Shown here: in pieces, positions 16,341 through 24,218 of the stretch
Position numbering within the stretch: position 1 is the stretch's first letter
How the letters are laid out: each line of letters opens with the position of its first letter
Assembly: GCA_902774815.1 (NCBI GenBank)
Contig: CACYJV010000003.1
Location: 141,815 to 205,814 of the forward strand
Direction: 5' to 3'
DNA length: 64,000 nucleotides
Source of the DNA: an uncultured Prevotellaceae bacterium
Lineage (GTDB): Bacteria; Bacteroidota; Bacteroidia; Bacteroidales; Bacteroidaceae
Position numbers and translations under genes: made by a program
The notes under the pieces: generated by a model
The model's database searches: none
Seen by the model: the letters and a program-made list of their open reading frames with translations, nothing else
What the model was told of the DNA's origin: nothing

Positions 16341-17723
16341 ATGGCATATCATCATTATTTAGGTCCAGTCGCACTGCTGCTCGGCGTTCTCCTGCCCGTC
16401 CATGCCACGTCGATGCGCGAACATTCCGACACGGTTCTACAGGCCATACCTGCGGTTTCCACGGTCCAGGCCGACAGCAGCGACACAAAGGAAGTGAAAG
16501 AAAATCGTTTCTCCATCGACCTGAACATGCTGACGCGCGGCGAACTGCGCAAAGGAGGACTGTCCAATGAAAAGGAAGATGACGACCAGGCAACGTTCAT
16601 CATTGAGCGGACGCTGCTGGGCATGAGCTACGAGCGCGAAGGACTTGCCGCCCGCCTGACGGTTCAGCACAGCGGCACGTGGGGAAGCAATAAGACCAAC
16701 AGCCTGAACATCTACGAAGCGTGGGTACACCTGAAGGCAAAGAACGGCCTTTTTGCACGTATCGGCAGGCAAAACCTCAGCTACGACGACCAGCGCATCT
16801 TCGGTGCCGACGACTGGGCCATGACTGCCATGTCGCACGATGCACTGAAAATGGGTTACGAAGGGTATGGCCACAAGCTGCACCTCATCGGGGCATACAA
16901 CCAAAACCCCGAGAACATGAGCGGCGGAACATACTATTCGGGGGGACTGCAGCCCTACAAGGCGATGGAGGCGCTGTGGTATCACTACGACGTGCCACGC
17001 TTTCCGCTCGGCGTATCGGCCGTGTTCATGAACGTGGGACTGCAAAACAGCGACCTCAACCAAGACACCTGCACGTACCAACAGCAGCTTTTGGGTACCT
17101 ACATCCACTTTCATCCCAAGCGCTTGACTGCCGAGGCAGCCTTCTACTACCAAATGGGAAAGGAAGAACACGGAATACCCGTCGGCGCATGGATGGCCAG
17201 CCTGAAGGCGCGCTATGAGTTCAACGACCAATGGGCGTTCTATGCCGGCTACGACTACCTGAGTGGCGACAAGAATTTCGCCGTACCGCCCAAGGGAAGG
17301 ATTGGCGTTACACACCACGACAAAGTACGAGGATTCAGTTCCATCAACGGTTCGCACCACAAGTTCTACGGTGCCATGGACTTCTTCTACATCACCACTT
17401 ACGTCAACGGATTCACGCCCGGCTTGCAGAACCTCTTTGCGGGCACTACGTGGAAACCCTTGAACCGGCTCTCGGTTGACTTAGCCTACCATTATCTGGC
17501 TACGGCCACGTCGCTTAGCAATGCCGACCGCCCTTTGGGCCACGAGCTGGAGGCTGCTGTCAGCTATAAGCTGAAGAAGGACGTCCTGCTGAGTGCCGGC
17601 TACTCCTTCATGCGTGGAACTGAAACCATGAAGGTCCTGAAACGTGCTTCTGGCGACCGCCAACTGCAGTGGGCATGGATCATGCTTGTCGTGTCGCCCA
17701 AGATTTTCACCACTATGTTCTAA
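16341..17723 (+). CDS. Outer-membrane porin, alginate-export-like
   Basis: A 460-residue protein with an N-terminal signal sequence (cleavage near HATS) and a long series of amphipathic strands alternating with turns, consistent with a beta-barrel. Blocks such as SYDDQRIFGADDW, HKLHLIGAYNQNPENMSGG and WALGYDY-type strands (FYAGYDYLSGDKN) resemble alginate-export/OprD-like barrels. The C terminus ends in Phe (KIFTTMF), a common BAM-recognition feature. The substrate is unknown. The stop codon is 3 nt from the convergent xerD stop. Confidence 0.65.
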   Translation: MAYHHYLGPVALLLGVLLPVHATSMREHSDTVLQAIPAVSTVQADSSDTKEVKENRFSIDLNMLTRGELRKGGLSNEKEDDDQATFIIERTLLGMSYEREGLAARLTVQHSGTWGSNKTNSLNIYEAWVHLKAKNGLFARIGRQNLSYDDQRIFGADDWAMTAMSHDALKMGYEGYGHKLHLIGAYNQNPENMSGGTYYSGGLQPYKAMEALWYHYDVPRFPLGVSAVFMNVGLQNSDLNQDTCTYQQQLLGTYIHFHPKRLTAEAAFYYQMGKEEHGIPVGAWMASLKARYEFNDQWAFYAGYDYLSGDKNFAVPPKGRIGVTHHDKVRGFSSINGSHHKFYGAMDFFYITTYVNGFTPGLQNLFAGTTWKPLNRLSVDLAYHYLATATSLSNADRPLGHELEAAVSYKLKKDVLLSAGYSFMRGTETMKVLKRASGDRQLQWAWIMLVVSPKIFTTMF

Positions 17724-17726
17724 TCC

Positions 17727-18662
17727 TCAGCACTCACTCTCCTCGGCCGTCGGGGCGATATTGCGAGGATGGTGCTGCAGGATTTCTTCGCGCAGGGTGC
17801 TGGTGTCGATGTGTGTATAGATCTCTGTCGTGCCAATGCTCTCATGGCCGAGCATGGCCTGAATGACGCGCAGGTCGGCACCACCCTGCAGCAGTGCCGT
17901 TGCAAACGAATGGCGAAGCGTATGCGGCGAGATGGTCTTCTTAATACCAGCCTCGGCAGCTTGGCGCTTGATCATGATGAGTATCATGGTACGCGTCAGA
18001 TGACTGCCACGCCGATTCAGGAATACATAGTCCTCTTCGCCATGCTTAATCGTCATGAGATTGCGGTCAATGAACCACAGTTTCAACTCGTGGATGGCAC
18101 GTTTCGAAATGGGAACGAGCCGTTCCTTGCGGCCTTTGCCAAAGACACGCAGGTAGCCCTCTTCGAGATAGAGGTCCGAAAGATGCAGGTTGACCAGTTC
18201 ACTGACGCGCAACCCGCACGAGAAGAGCACCTCCACGATGGCTTTGTTGCGCTGTCCTTCGGGTTTCGACAAGTCGATGCTCGCCTCAATACGGTCCACC
18301 TCATCGGTCGAGAGTACCTCGGGCAGATGTTGGCCGATGGCTGGCGACTCCAGCAGCTCCGTGGGATCGCTGTCGATGTAGCCGTCGGCAAGCAGAAAAC
18401 GATAGAAGGAGCGCACTCCGCTGAGGATGCGCGCCTGCGACGTGGGCCCTATGCCGCACTCGTGCAATGTTGCCGCGAAGTGCTGCAGGTCCTGTAGCGA
18501 AAGTTCCGCCACGGTCTTCTCCTCACGACGGCAGTAGTCCAGCAGATGCCGAAGGTCGTTCTGGTAGGCCCAAAGGGTGTTCTCGGTGTAGTTGCGCGCG
18601 AGTTTCAAATACCTGACGTACGATTTTACAACATCTTCGGTCGATTTCTTGTCCTTTTTCAT
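17727..18662 (-). CDS. xerD: Tyrosine recombinase XerD
   Basis: A 311-residue recombinase with an N-terminal SAM-like core-binding domain (residues ~8-90) and a catalytic domain with all active-site residues: Arg152 (GLRVSEL), Lys176 (GKGRKE), His247 and Arg250 (HTLRHSFAT), His273 (LGHESIGTTEIY) and nucleophile Tyr282. Size and motifs fit the housekeeping enzyme that resolves chromosome dimers at dif with a XerC partner. The ATG at 18662 is chosen because a promoter box lies just upstream; longer in-frame extensions have no family similarity. No dif site was recognised. Confidence 0.92.
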   Translation of the reverse strand: MKKDKKSTEDVVKSYVRYLKLARNYTENTLWAYQNDLRHLLDYCRREEKTVAELSLQDLQHFAATLHECGIGPTSQARILSGVRSFYRFLLADGYIDSDPTELLESPAIGQHLPEVLSTDEVDRIEASIDLSKPEGQRNKAIVEVLFSCGLRVSELVNLHLSDLYLEEGYLRVFGKGRKERLVPISKRAIHELKLWFIDRNLMTIKHGEEDYVFLNRRGSHLTRTMILIMIKRQAAEAGIKKTISPHTLRHSFATALLQGGADLRVIQAMLGHESIGTTEIYTHIDTSTLREEILQHHPRNIAPTAEESEC

Positions 18663-18671
18663 AAAAATGTG

Positions 18672-18717
18672 TATCTTTGCAGCGGCAAAGATATGAATAA
18701 GCCAGCGAAAAACCAAA
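18672..18717. promoter_or_regulatory. Face-to-face promoters in a TATCTTTGC-AGCG-GCAAAGATA palindrome
   Basis: The minus-strand promoter for xerD is TATCTTTG (18686-18693), with TTTG at 18714-18717 and a 20-nt spacer. A plus-strand TATCTTTG (18672-18679) faces it as the other half of a 9+4+9 palindrome and could drive aroQ. The plus copy lacks a good -33 element, so it is the less certain one. Confidence 0.6.
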
Positions 18718-18789
18718 TAATCATTGGAGTTTTTCCGAGCGAAAACGTGTCCGACGATGCCACAGTTACAAAACCTATCTGAAACGACG

Positions 18790-19218
18790 ATGAAGAAAAT
18801 CATGATTATCAACGGGCCAAACCTGAATCTGCTGGGCAGGCGCGAACCCGACATCTACGGCCGGCAGACCATGGAACAGTGCATGGACAGCCTGCGCACC
18901 CAGTTCGAGGGCGTGGCCGAGATTGGCTATTTCCAGAGCAACCACGAAGGCGCACTCATCGACAAGCTGCAAGAGGTGGGATTCGACGTCGATGGCATCG
19001 TGCTGAATGCCGGTGCCTACACCCACACGAGCATTGCGCTGGCCGATTGCATCAGGTCCGTCGATGCGCCCGTGGTCGAGGTCCACATCTCGAACGTCCA
19101 CCAACGCGAGGAGTTCCGCCATGTTTCCATGTTGTCGGCAGCCTGCATGGGCGTCATCTGTGGCTTTGGCATGGATTCCTATCGCCTGGCCGTCGAGGCT
19201 CTTCTCAACCACTCATAA
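18790..19218 (+). CDS. aroQ: Type II 3-dehydroquinate dehydratase
   Basis: A 142-residue enzyme that dehydrates 3-dehydroquinate in the shikimate pathway; the type II family forms dodecamers. The active-site start INGPNLNLLGRREPDIYG contains Asn11 and catalytic Tyr23, and EVHISNVHQREEFRHVS contains the catalytic His with the substrate-binding loop. The internal ATG at 18790 is preferred over the in-frame ATG at 18724, because MKKIMIINGPNLN is the family N terminus. Confidence 0.96.
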   Translation: MKKIMIINGPNLNLLGRREPDIYGRQTMEQCMDSLRTQFEGVAEIGYFQSNHEGALIDKLQEVGFDVDGIVLNAGAYTHTSIALADCIRSVDAPVVEVHISNVHQREEFRHVSMLSAACMGVICGFGMDSYRLAVEALLNHS

Positions 19219-19240
19219 CCCCTCATAACCATTCATCACC

Positions 19241-19317
19241 ACCCAACACCCATCACCCATCACCCATCACCCACCACCCATCACCCATCACCCATCACCC
19301 ATCACCCATCACCCAAT
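19241..19317 (+). repeat. Heptanucleotide microsatellite (ACCCATC)11 abutting the rbfA start
   Basis: Eleven consecutive 7-nt units, eight of them exact ACCCATC and three single-base variants (ACCCAAC, ACCCACC, ACCCAAT). The last unit touches the ATG of rbfA. The repeat takes the place where a ribosome-binding region would be and contains no purine-rich Shine-Dalgarno site. Confidence 0.9.
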
Positions 19318-19653
19318 ATGCAAGAAACAAGACAAAACAAGATTGCCCGCCTGTTGCAAAAGGAACTGGCACAGATTTTTCAGGAGCAGACACGCGCCAT
19401 GCACGGCGTCATGGTCAGCGTGACGCGCGCCAAGGTATCGCCCGACCTGAGCATCTGCACCGCCTACCTGAGCGTATTCCCCAGCGAGCGTGGCGAGGAA
19501 ATCATCCAGAACGTCAACACAAACATGAAGACCATCCGCTACGAGTTGGGCACGCGCATCCGCAATCAGGTGCGCATCATCCCCGAACTGCGCTTCTTCA
19601 TCGACGACTCCCTCGACTACATCGACCATATTGACGAACTCCTGAAGAAGTAG
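19318..19653 (+). CDS. rbfA: 30S ribosome-binding factor A
   Basis: A 111-residue KH-type protein that helps late 30S subunit maturation and cold adaptation. The family pattern is clear: KIARLLQKELAQIFQ at the N terminus, then VSVTRAKVSPDLSICTAYLSVFP, and finally IRNQVRIIPELRFFIDDSLDYIDHIDELL. It is normal in length. Its stop codon is directly followed by the ATG of the permease gene, so the two are translationally linked. Confidence 0.93.
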   Translation: MQETRQNKIARLLQKELAQIFQEQTRAMHGVMVSVTRAKVSPDLSICTAYLSVFPSERGEEIIQNVNTNMKTIRYELGTRIRNQVRIIPELRFFIDDSLDYIDHIDELLKK

Positions 19654-20880
19654 ATGTCCTTTCCCTTCTATATAGCCCGCCGCTACCTCTTCTCGAAGAA
19701 GTCCACCAACGCCATCAACATCATCTCCGTGATTTCGATGGTGGGCGTTGCCGTGGCCACCATGGCGCTGGTCATCGTGCTCAGCGTGTTCAACGGCTTC
19801 CACGACATGGTGGCATCGTTCTTCACGCAGTTCGACCCACAGCTGAAGGTGGTGCCCGTCGAGGGAAAGACCGTCGCCAGCGACGACCCTGTGCTGACCG
19901 AGCTGCGGCAGTTGCCCGAGGTCGATGTTGCCACCGAGTCGGTCGAGGACATGGCGTTGGCCGTCTATGCGGGCCATCAGGCCATGGTGACCGTGAAAGG
20001 AGTCGACGACAACTTCTCATCCCTCACCCATATCAACGAAATTGTCTATGGCGACGGCCAGTTCCAACTGCACGCTGCCGACCTCGAGTACGGCACCATG
20101 GGCATCCGCCTGGCACAGGAGCTGGGCACAGGCGTGCGCTTCGGACAGTACATCCACATCTATGCACCCCGACGCGACGGTCAGCTCGACCTCTCCAACC
20201 CGCAGGAGGGCTTCGAGGTCGACTCGCTCATCATGCCAGGCGTGGTCTTCGCAACGCGACAGGGCAAGTACGACCGCGACTACATCGTGGCTCCCATCGG
20301 CTTCGCGCGCCGCATCTTCGACCAGCAGGGCATGCTCTCGTCGCTCGAACTGCGCCTGAAGGACGGCTCCGACCTCACCAGCGTGAAGAGGCAGATGCGA
20401 CGCATCGCTGGCGACCGCTTCCGCGTGCTCGACCGCTACGAGCAGCAGGCCGACACGTTCCGCATCATGCAGATTGAAAAGCTCCTCGCCTACATCTTCC
20501 TGACCTTCATCCTCATCGTGGCCAGCTTCAACATCATCGGCTCGCTGTCCATGCTCATTATCGACAAGAAGGACGACGTCGCCACCCTGCGCAACCTTGG
20601 CGCCGACGACCGACAGATCCGACAGATATTCCTCCTCGAAGGCCGTATGATAGCCGCCCTCGGTGCCATCGCAGGCATCGCCCTGGGACTGTTGCTCTGC
20701 TGGCTGCAGCAGACGTTTGGACTCGTCGGCATGGGCGCAGAGAGCGGCATGTTCGTCGTCAACGCCTACCCCGTCAGCGTCCACTACAGCGACGTCCTCA
20801 TCGTGTTCCTCACCGTCATCGCAGTCAGCTGGCTCGCCGTGTGGTACCCCGTCCGCTACATCTCCCGCAAAATCCTGTAG
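19654..20880 (+). CDS. ABC transporter permease, LolC/E-type (FtsX-MacB family)
   Basis: A 408-residue inner-membrane protein with one N-terminal membrane helix (about residues 24-48), a large periplasmic domain (about 50-265) and three C-terminal helices (starting LAYIFLTFILIVASFNIIGSL). The IDKKDDVATLRNLGADDRQIRQIFLLEG coupling helix is typical of lipoprotein-releasing LolC/LolE proteins. No ATPase gene is adjacent, so the partner LolD-like subunit must be elsewhere. In Bacteroidales this gene commonly follows rbfA, as here. Confidence 0.88.
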   Translation: MSFPFYIARRYLFSKKSTNAINIISVISMVGVAVATMALVIVLSVFNGFHDMVASFFTQFDPQLKVVPVEGKTVASDDPVLTELRQLPEVDVATESVEDMALAVYAGHQAMVTVKGVDDNFSSLTHINEIVYGDGQFQLHAADLEYGTMGIRLAQELGTGVRFGQYIHIYAPRRDGQLDLSNPQEGFEVDSLIMPGVVFATRQGKYDRDYIVAPIGFARRIFDQQGMLSSLELRLKDGSDLTSVKRQMRRIAGDRFRVLDRYEQQADTFRIMQIEKLLAYIFLTFILIVASFNIIGSLSMLIIDKKDDVATLRNLGADDRQIRQIFLLEGRMIAALGAIAGIALGLLLCWLQQTFGLVGMGAESGMFVVNAYPVSVHYSDVLIVFLTVIAVSWLAVWYPVRYISRKIL

Positions 20881-20937
20881 ATGCCCGTTCATACACGTCA
20901 TAAAACAAAAAACCATTCACTAATAACTACAACCAAC

Positions 20938-22602
20938 ATGAAAAGAACACTTACCTCTACGTTGACCGTCCTCCTGTCGGTCGTCTTCGCTATGGCTGCA
21001 CAAGCTGCCAACCCTGTCAAGTCAACACGCACTCCCACCATGGGCTGGAGCTCGTGGAACACGTTTGCACTGAACATCAACGAACAACTCATCCGCCAGC
21101 AGGCCGATGCCATGCACAACACAGGTCTGCAGGAAGCTGGATTCAAGTACGTCAACATCGACGACGGCTACTGGGATGGCCGTGGTCAGGATGGTCACCT
21201 GCGGCTGAACACGAAGCTCTTTCCCTCGGGCATGCGCGCATTGGTCGACTACATCCACTCGCTCGGCCTGAAGGCTGGCATCTACAGCGATGCCGGCGAC
21301 AACACCTGCGGCTCGGGCAACCGCCACGCATGGGGCATCGGCGTGGGCTTTGCAGGCCATGAGGACCAGGACTGCCAACTCTACTTCCGCGACTGGGACT
21401 TCGACTTCATCAAGGTCGACTACTGCGGCGGCAACCACATGGGACTCGACGAGCGCCAGCAGTACACGAAGATCTCTAATGCCATCCGCAATTGTGGCAA
21501 GAAAGATGTTGTGTTCAACATCTGCCGCTGGGCCTATCCCGGTACATGGGTATCCGATGTTGCCGACTCGTGGCGCACCACGGGCGACATCTACGACGCC
21601 TGGCGCTCCGTCAAGGGCATCCTCGCCGAGAATCTCTACCTCTCTGCCTATTGCCACGACGGCCACTACAACGACATGGACATGTTGGAGGTGGGCCGCT
21701 CAATGTCGAAGATTGAGGACGAGACGCACTTCGGCATGTGGTGCATCATGGCTTCACCGCTGCTCATCGGCTGCGACATGGCCAACATCAAGCCCGAATC
21801 GCTGAAACTGCTCTGCAACCGTGACCTCATCGCCCTCAACCAGGACCCGCTCCACCTGCAGGCCTATGTGGCTGAGAAGCAGGGCGAGTGCTACATCCTC
21901 GTGAAGGACATCAAGAAGCTGCGTGGCAAGGAGCGTGCCATCGCCGTCTATAACCCCAGCGACGAGACACAACGCGTCACGCTGCGTTTGGCCGACCTCG
22001 AACTGGGAGGCGACGTAGTGCTGCGCGACTGTATCACGGGCACCGTCTTCGATCTGAAAAAGCAGGCCGACGGCAGTGCCGTGTTAGGCATGGACTATGC
22101 TCCCCACGGATCGCGTTTCTTCATAGCTGAGTGCAAGAAGCGCCTTGAGCGCACCACTTACGAGGCCGAGACGGCCTACCTGCCCATGTATCAGGAGATT
22201 CGCAACAACCAGGCTGCCGACCTGAAGGCGAAAGTGGGCGTCAGCGTCACTCCCATCTTCAGCGAGAGCCCACAGGCCACGGGTGGCTATGTTGCCCGTT
22301 TCCTCGGCCAGAGCGAGCAGAACGACCTGCAGTGGCAGCACGTCTACTCGAAGAAGCAGGGCAAGCGTCGCATGACCATCGCCTTCTTCGCTGGTGAGGA
22401 GCGCGAGATGGACGTCATCGTCAATGGCCAGAAGGTGAAGACGCTGAAGGTCAACGGCAGCGACTGGGGCCGTCGCCAGACCATCACCGTCGACGTCAAC
22501 CTGAAGAAGGGCAACAACGTCATCCGCCTCGCCAATCCCCGTGGCTGGATGCCCGACATCGACGGCATGACCCTCTCCAGCAGGTTCATCGGAGCCATCT
22601 GA
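20938..22602 (+). CDS. Secreted GH27 alpha-galactosidase with C-terminal carbohydrate-binding-like domain
   Basis: A 554-residue enzyme with a signal peptide (cleavage near AQAAN). The GH27 barrel starts at TPTMGWSSWNTF, has the nucleophile Asp161 in FIKVDYCGG and the probable acid/base Asp217 in SWRTTGDI. A beta-sandwich domain (about residues 330-400) follows, and a C-terminal CBM35/CBM6-like domain (about 405-554) ends with NNVIRLANPRGWMPDIDGMTL. GH27 enzymes are mostly alpha-galactosidases, some beta-L-arabinopyranosidases. The in-frame ATG at 20881 is rejected because it adds a hydrophilic stretch before the signal peptide. Confidence 0.9.
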   Translation: MKRTLTSTLTVLLSVVFAMAAQAANPVKSTRTPTMGWSSWNTFALNINEQLIRQQADAMHNTGLQEAGFKYVNIDDGYWDGRGQDGHLRLNTKLFPSGMRALVDYIHSLGLKAGIYSDAGDNTCGSGNRHAWGIGVGFAGHEDQDCQLYFRDWDFDFIKVDYCGGNHMGLDERQQYTKISNAIRNCGKKDVVFNICRWAYPGTWVSDVADSWRTTGDIYDAWRSVKGILAENLYLSAYCHDGHYNDMDMLEVGRSMSKIEDETHFGMWCIMASPLLIGCDMANIKPESLKLLCNRDLIALNQDPLHLQAYVAEKQGECYILVKDIKKLRGKERAIAVYNPSDETQRVTLRLADLELGGDVVLRDCITGTVFDLKKQADGSAVLGMDYAPHGSRFFIAECKKRLERTTYEAETAYLPMYQEIRNNQAADLKAKVGVSVTPIFSESPQATGGYVARFLGQSEQNDLQWQHVYSKKQGKRRMTIAFFAGEEREMDVIVNGQKVKTLKVNGSDWGRRQTITVDVNLKKGNNVIRLANPRGWMPDIDGMTLSSRFIGAI

Positions 22603-22618
22603 GAAGATCTCAACTAAC

Positions 22619-23109
22619 ATGCGTGATTTTGCAGCTATAGATTTTGAAACGGCCAACAACGAGCGCTCTTCGGTTTGCTCAGTGGGAGTAGTCATTGTCT
22701 GTAACGGCGAGATCGTAGATTCGTTCTACTCGCTCATCCAGCCCGAGCCGAACTACTACAACTACTGGTGCTCGCAGGTGCACGGACTCTGCTGTGCCGA
22801 CACCGACGACGCACCTGTTTTCCCGAAGGTGTGGGCGCAGATAGAACCGCTCATCGAGGGCCTGCCCCTCGTGGCACACAACAAGCCGTTCGACGAAGGT
22901 GCCTGAAGGCCGTGTTCCGCGTCTACCAGATGGACTATCCCGACTACGAGTTCTACGACACGCTGGCTGCCTCGCGCCGCGCCTTCCGCTATCTTGCCAA
23001 CCACCAGCTCCACACCGTGGCCGCCGAGTGCGGCTACCACTTGGAGAACCACCACCACGCACTTGCCGATGCCGAAGCCTGTGCCTGGATAGCAAGGGAG
23101 ATTCTATAA
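22619..23109 (+). pseudogene. DEDD-type 3'-5' exonuclease, frameshifted
   Basis: The first part (from 22619) carries exonuclease motif I DFAAIDFETAN and VAHNKPFDEG. It then hits a stop right after GAAGGTGCC, at 22907. The same protein continues one frame over as LKAVFRVYQMDYPDYEFYDT and ends with motif III HHHALADAEACAWIA. One base is missing around 22895-22900, where the expected coding would be EGCLKAV. Restoring it gives an intact DNA polymerase III epsilon-like exonuclease of about 163 residues. It may be a real inactivating deletion or a sequencing error. The 3' end (23057-23108) is duplicated at 24105-24150. Confidence 0.8.
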
Positions 23110-23130
23110 GAACTATATACAACATACGGT

Positions 23131-24102
23131 ATGGAAGAGAATAAGATAATCATCTATCAGACCGATGACGGACAGACACAGATTGATGTCCGTCTGGAGA
23201 ACGACACCGTATGGCTGACACAGGCTCAGATGGCTGAATTGTTTCAGAAGGATCAGTCTGTCGTAGCCCGCCACATAAATAATGCAATTAAAGACGGCGA
23301 GTTGGATGAAAGTAATATGCATTTTTTGCATAATACTCAATACAAGTATCGTCCGACTAAAATATATGACCTCGATGTCATCATCTCTGTTGGCTACCGT
23401 GTTCATAGCAAACGTGGTACTGCTTTCCGCATTTGGGCTCGTAAGATCATCAAGGACTACCTTGTTAAAGGCTATGCCGTAAACGAGCGTATCCGCCGTG
23501 AGCAGATTGGCGAATTGCGTCAACTCATTGGTATGTTGGGTCGTACAATAACCAATCAGGATCTGCTGTCAAACGATGAAACGAATGCCTTGTTCGAGGT
23601 TGTCACCGATTATACATACGCCCTCGACACGCTCGACAATTACGACTACGAACGGCTGACTATAGACAAGACCACGAAACAGGAGCCTTTCCATGCTACC
23701 TATGAGAATGCAATGGAGGCTATCAACAGACTGCGAGAGAAATTTGGAGGTTCTGCTCTCTTTGGAAACGAGAAGGATGACTCTTTCAAGAGTAGCATAG
23801 GACAGATTTACCAGACCTTTGGTGGTGAGGAACTCTATCCCAGCGTGGAAGAGAAAGCCGCCATGTTGCTCTACCTTGTCACCAAGAACCATTCCTTCAG
23901 TGATGGCAATAAACGCATTGCCGCCACCCTCTTCCTATGGTTCCTCAACAACAATGGCATCCTCTATCGCAAAGACGGTACGAAACGTCTTGCCGACAAC
24001 ACCCTTGTCGCCTTGACGCTGATGATTGCCGAGAGCCGAACCGAAGAGAAAGACGTGATGGTCAAGGTCGTGGTGAACCTGATCAATCAGAGGAATGAAT
24101 AA
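23131..24102 (+). CDS. RhuM-Fic/Doc fusion protein
   Basis: A 323-residue protein. The N-terminal half (residues ~1-190) matches the RhuM/virulence-protein family (TVWLTQAQMAELFQKDQSVVARHINNAI, then VGYRVHSKRGTAFRIWARKI). The C-terminal part is a Fic/Doc domain with His254 in HSFSDGNKR. Fic and Doc proteins transfer AMP or phosphate to target proteins, and Doc is a toxin. RhuM domains occur near restriction and toxin genes. The motif has GNKR instead of GNGR, as in Doc. The gene starts 21 nt after the exonuclease stop and is followed by a copy of the exonuclease 3' end, so it appears to have been inserted there. Confidence 0.85.
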   Translation: MEENKIIIYQTDDGQTQIDVRLENDTVWLTQAQMAELFQKDQSVVARHINNAIKDGELDESNMHFLHNTQYKYRPTKIYDLDVIISVGYRVHSKRGTAFRIWARKIIKDYLVKGYAVNERIRREQIGELRQLIGMLGRTITNQDLLSNDETNALFEVVTDYTYALDTLDNYDYERLTIDKTTKQEPFHATYENAMEAINRLREKFGGSALFGNEKDDSFKSSIGQIYQTFGGEELYPSVEEKAAMLLYLVTKNHSFSDGNKRIAATLFLWFLNNNGILYRKDGTKRLADNTLVALTLMIAESRTEEKDVMVKVVVNLINQRNE

Positions 24103-24104
24103 CT

Positions 24105-24150
24105 ACGCACTCGCCGAAGCTTGTGCCTGGATAGCAAGGGAGATTTTATA
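24105..24150 (+). repeat. Duplicated 3' end of the exonuclease gene
   Basis: This 46-bp stretch repeats 23057-23108, including an exact 24-bp core (23080-23103 and 24122-24145). It lacks 6 bp and has three C/T changes. It would encode the last residues ALAEACAWIAREIL and a stop, in frame with nothing upstream. The two copies are direct repeats bracketing the RhuM-Fic gene. Confidence 0.85.
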
Positions 24151-24158
24151 GCTACCAA

Positions 24159-24193
24159 TTGTTCCATTGTTCTTTGGAACAAAAACATCTTTG
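24159..24193 (+). promoter_or_regulatory. Inverted repeat TTGTTCCA-N8-TGGAACAA and -7 box before the WYL gene
   Basis: Perfect 8-bp arms at 24159-24166 and 24175-24182 lie 3 nt before a near-consensus -7 box CATCTTTG (24186-24193), about where the -33 element should be. A related inverted repeat lies upstream of the HIRAN gene. Probably an operator for the adjacent WYL regulator. Confidence 0.6.
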
Positions 24194-24218
24194 CAAATAA
24201 CTATAATATTATTGCTGT

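Noticed and set aside
16341-17723. Polysaccharide export operon with the phosphopantetheinyl transferase and STAS genes
   Set aside because: The porin resembles alginate-export barrels, but no polymerase, acetylase or epimerase genes are nearby, so no pathway can be assigned.
19654-20880. Complete ABC transporter locus
   Set aside because: Only the permease is present; neither side encodes an ATPase or a periplasmic lipoprotein carrier.
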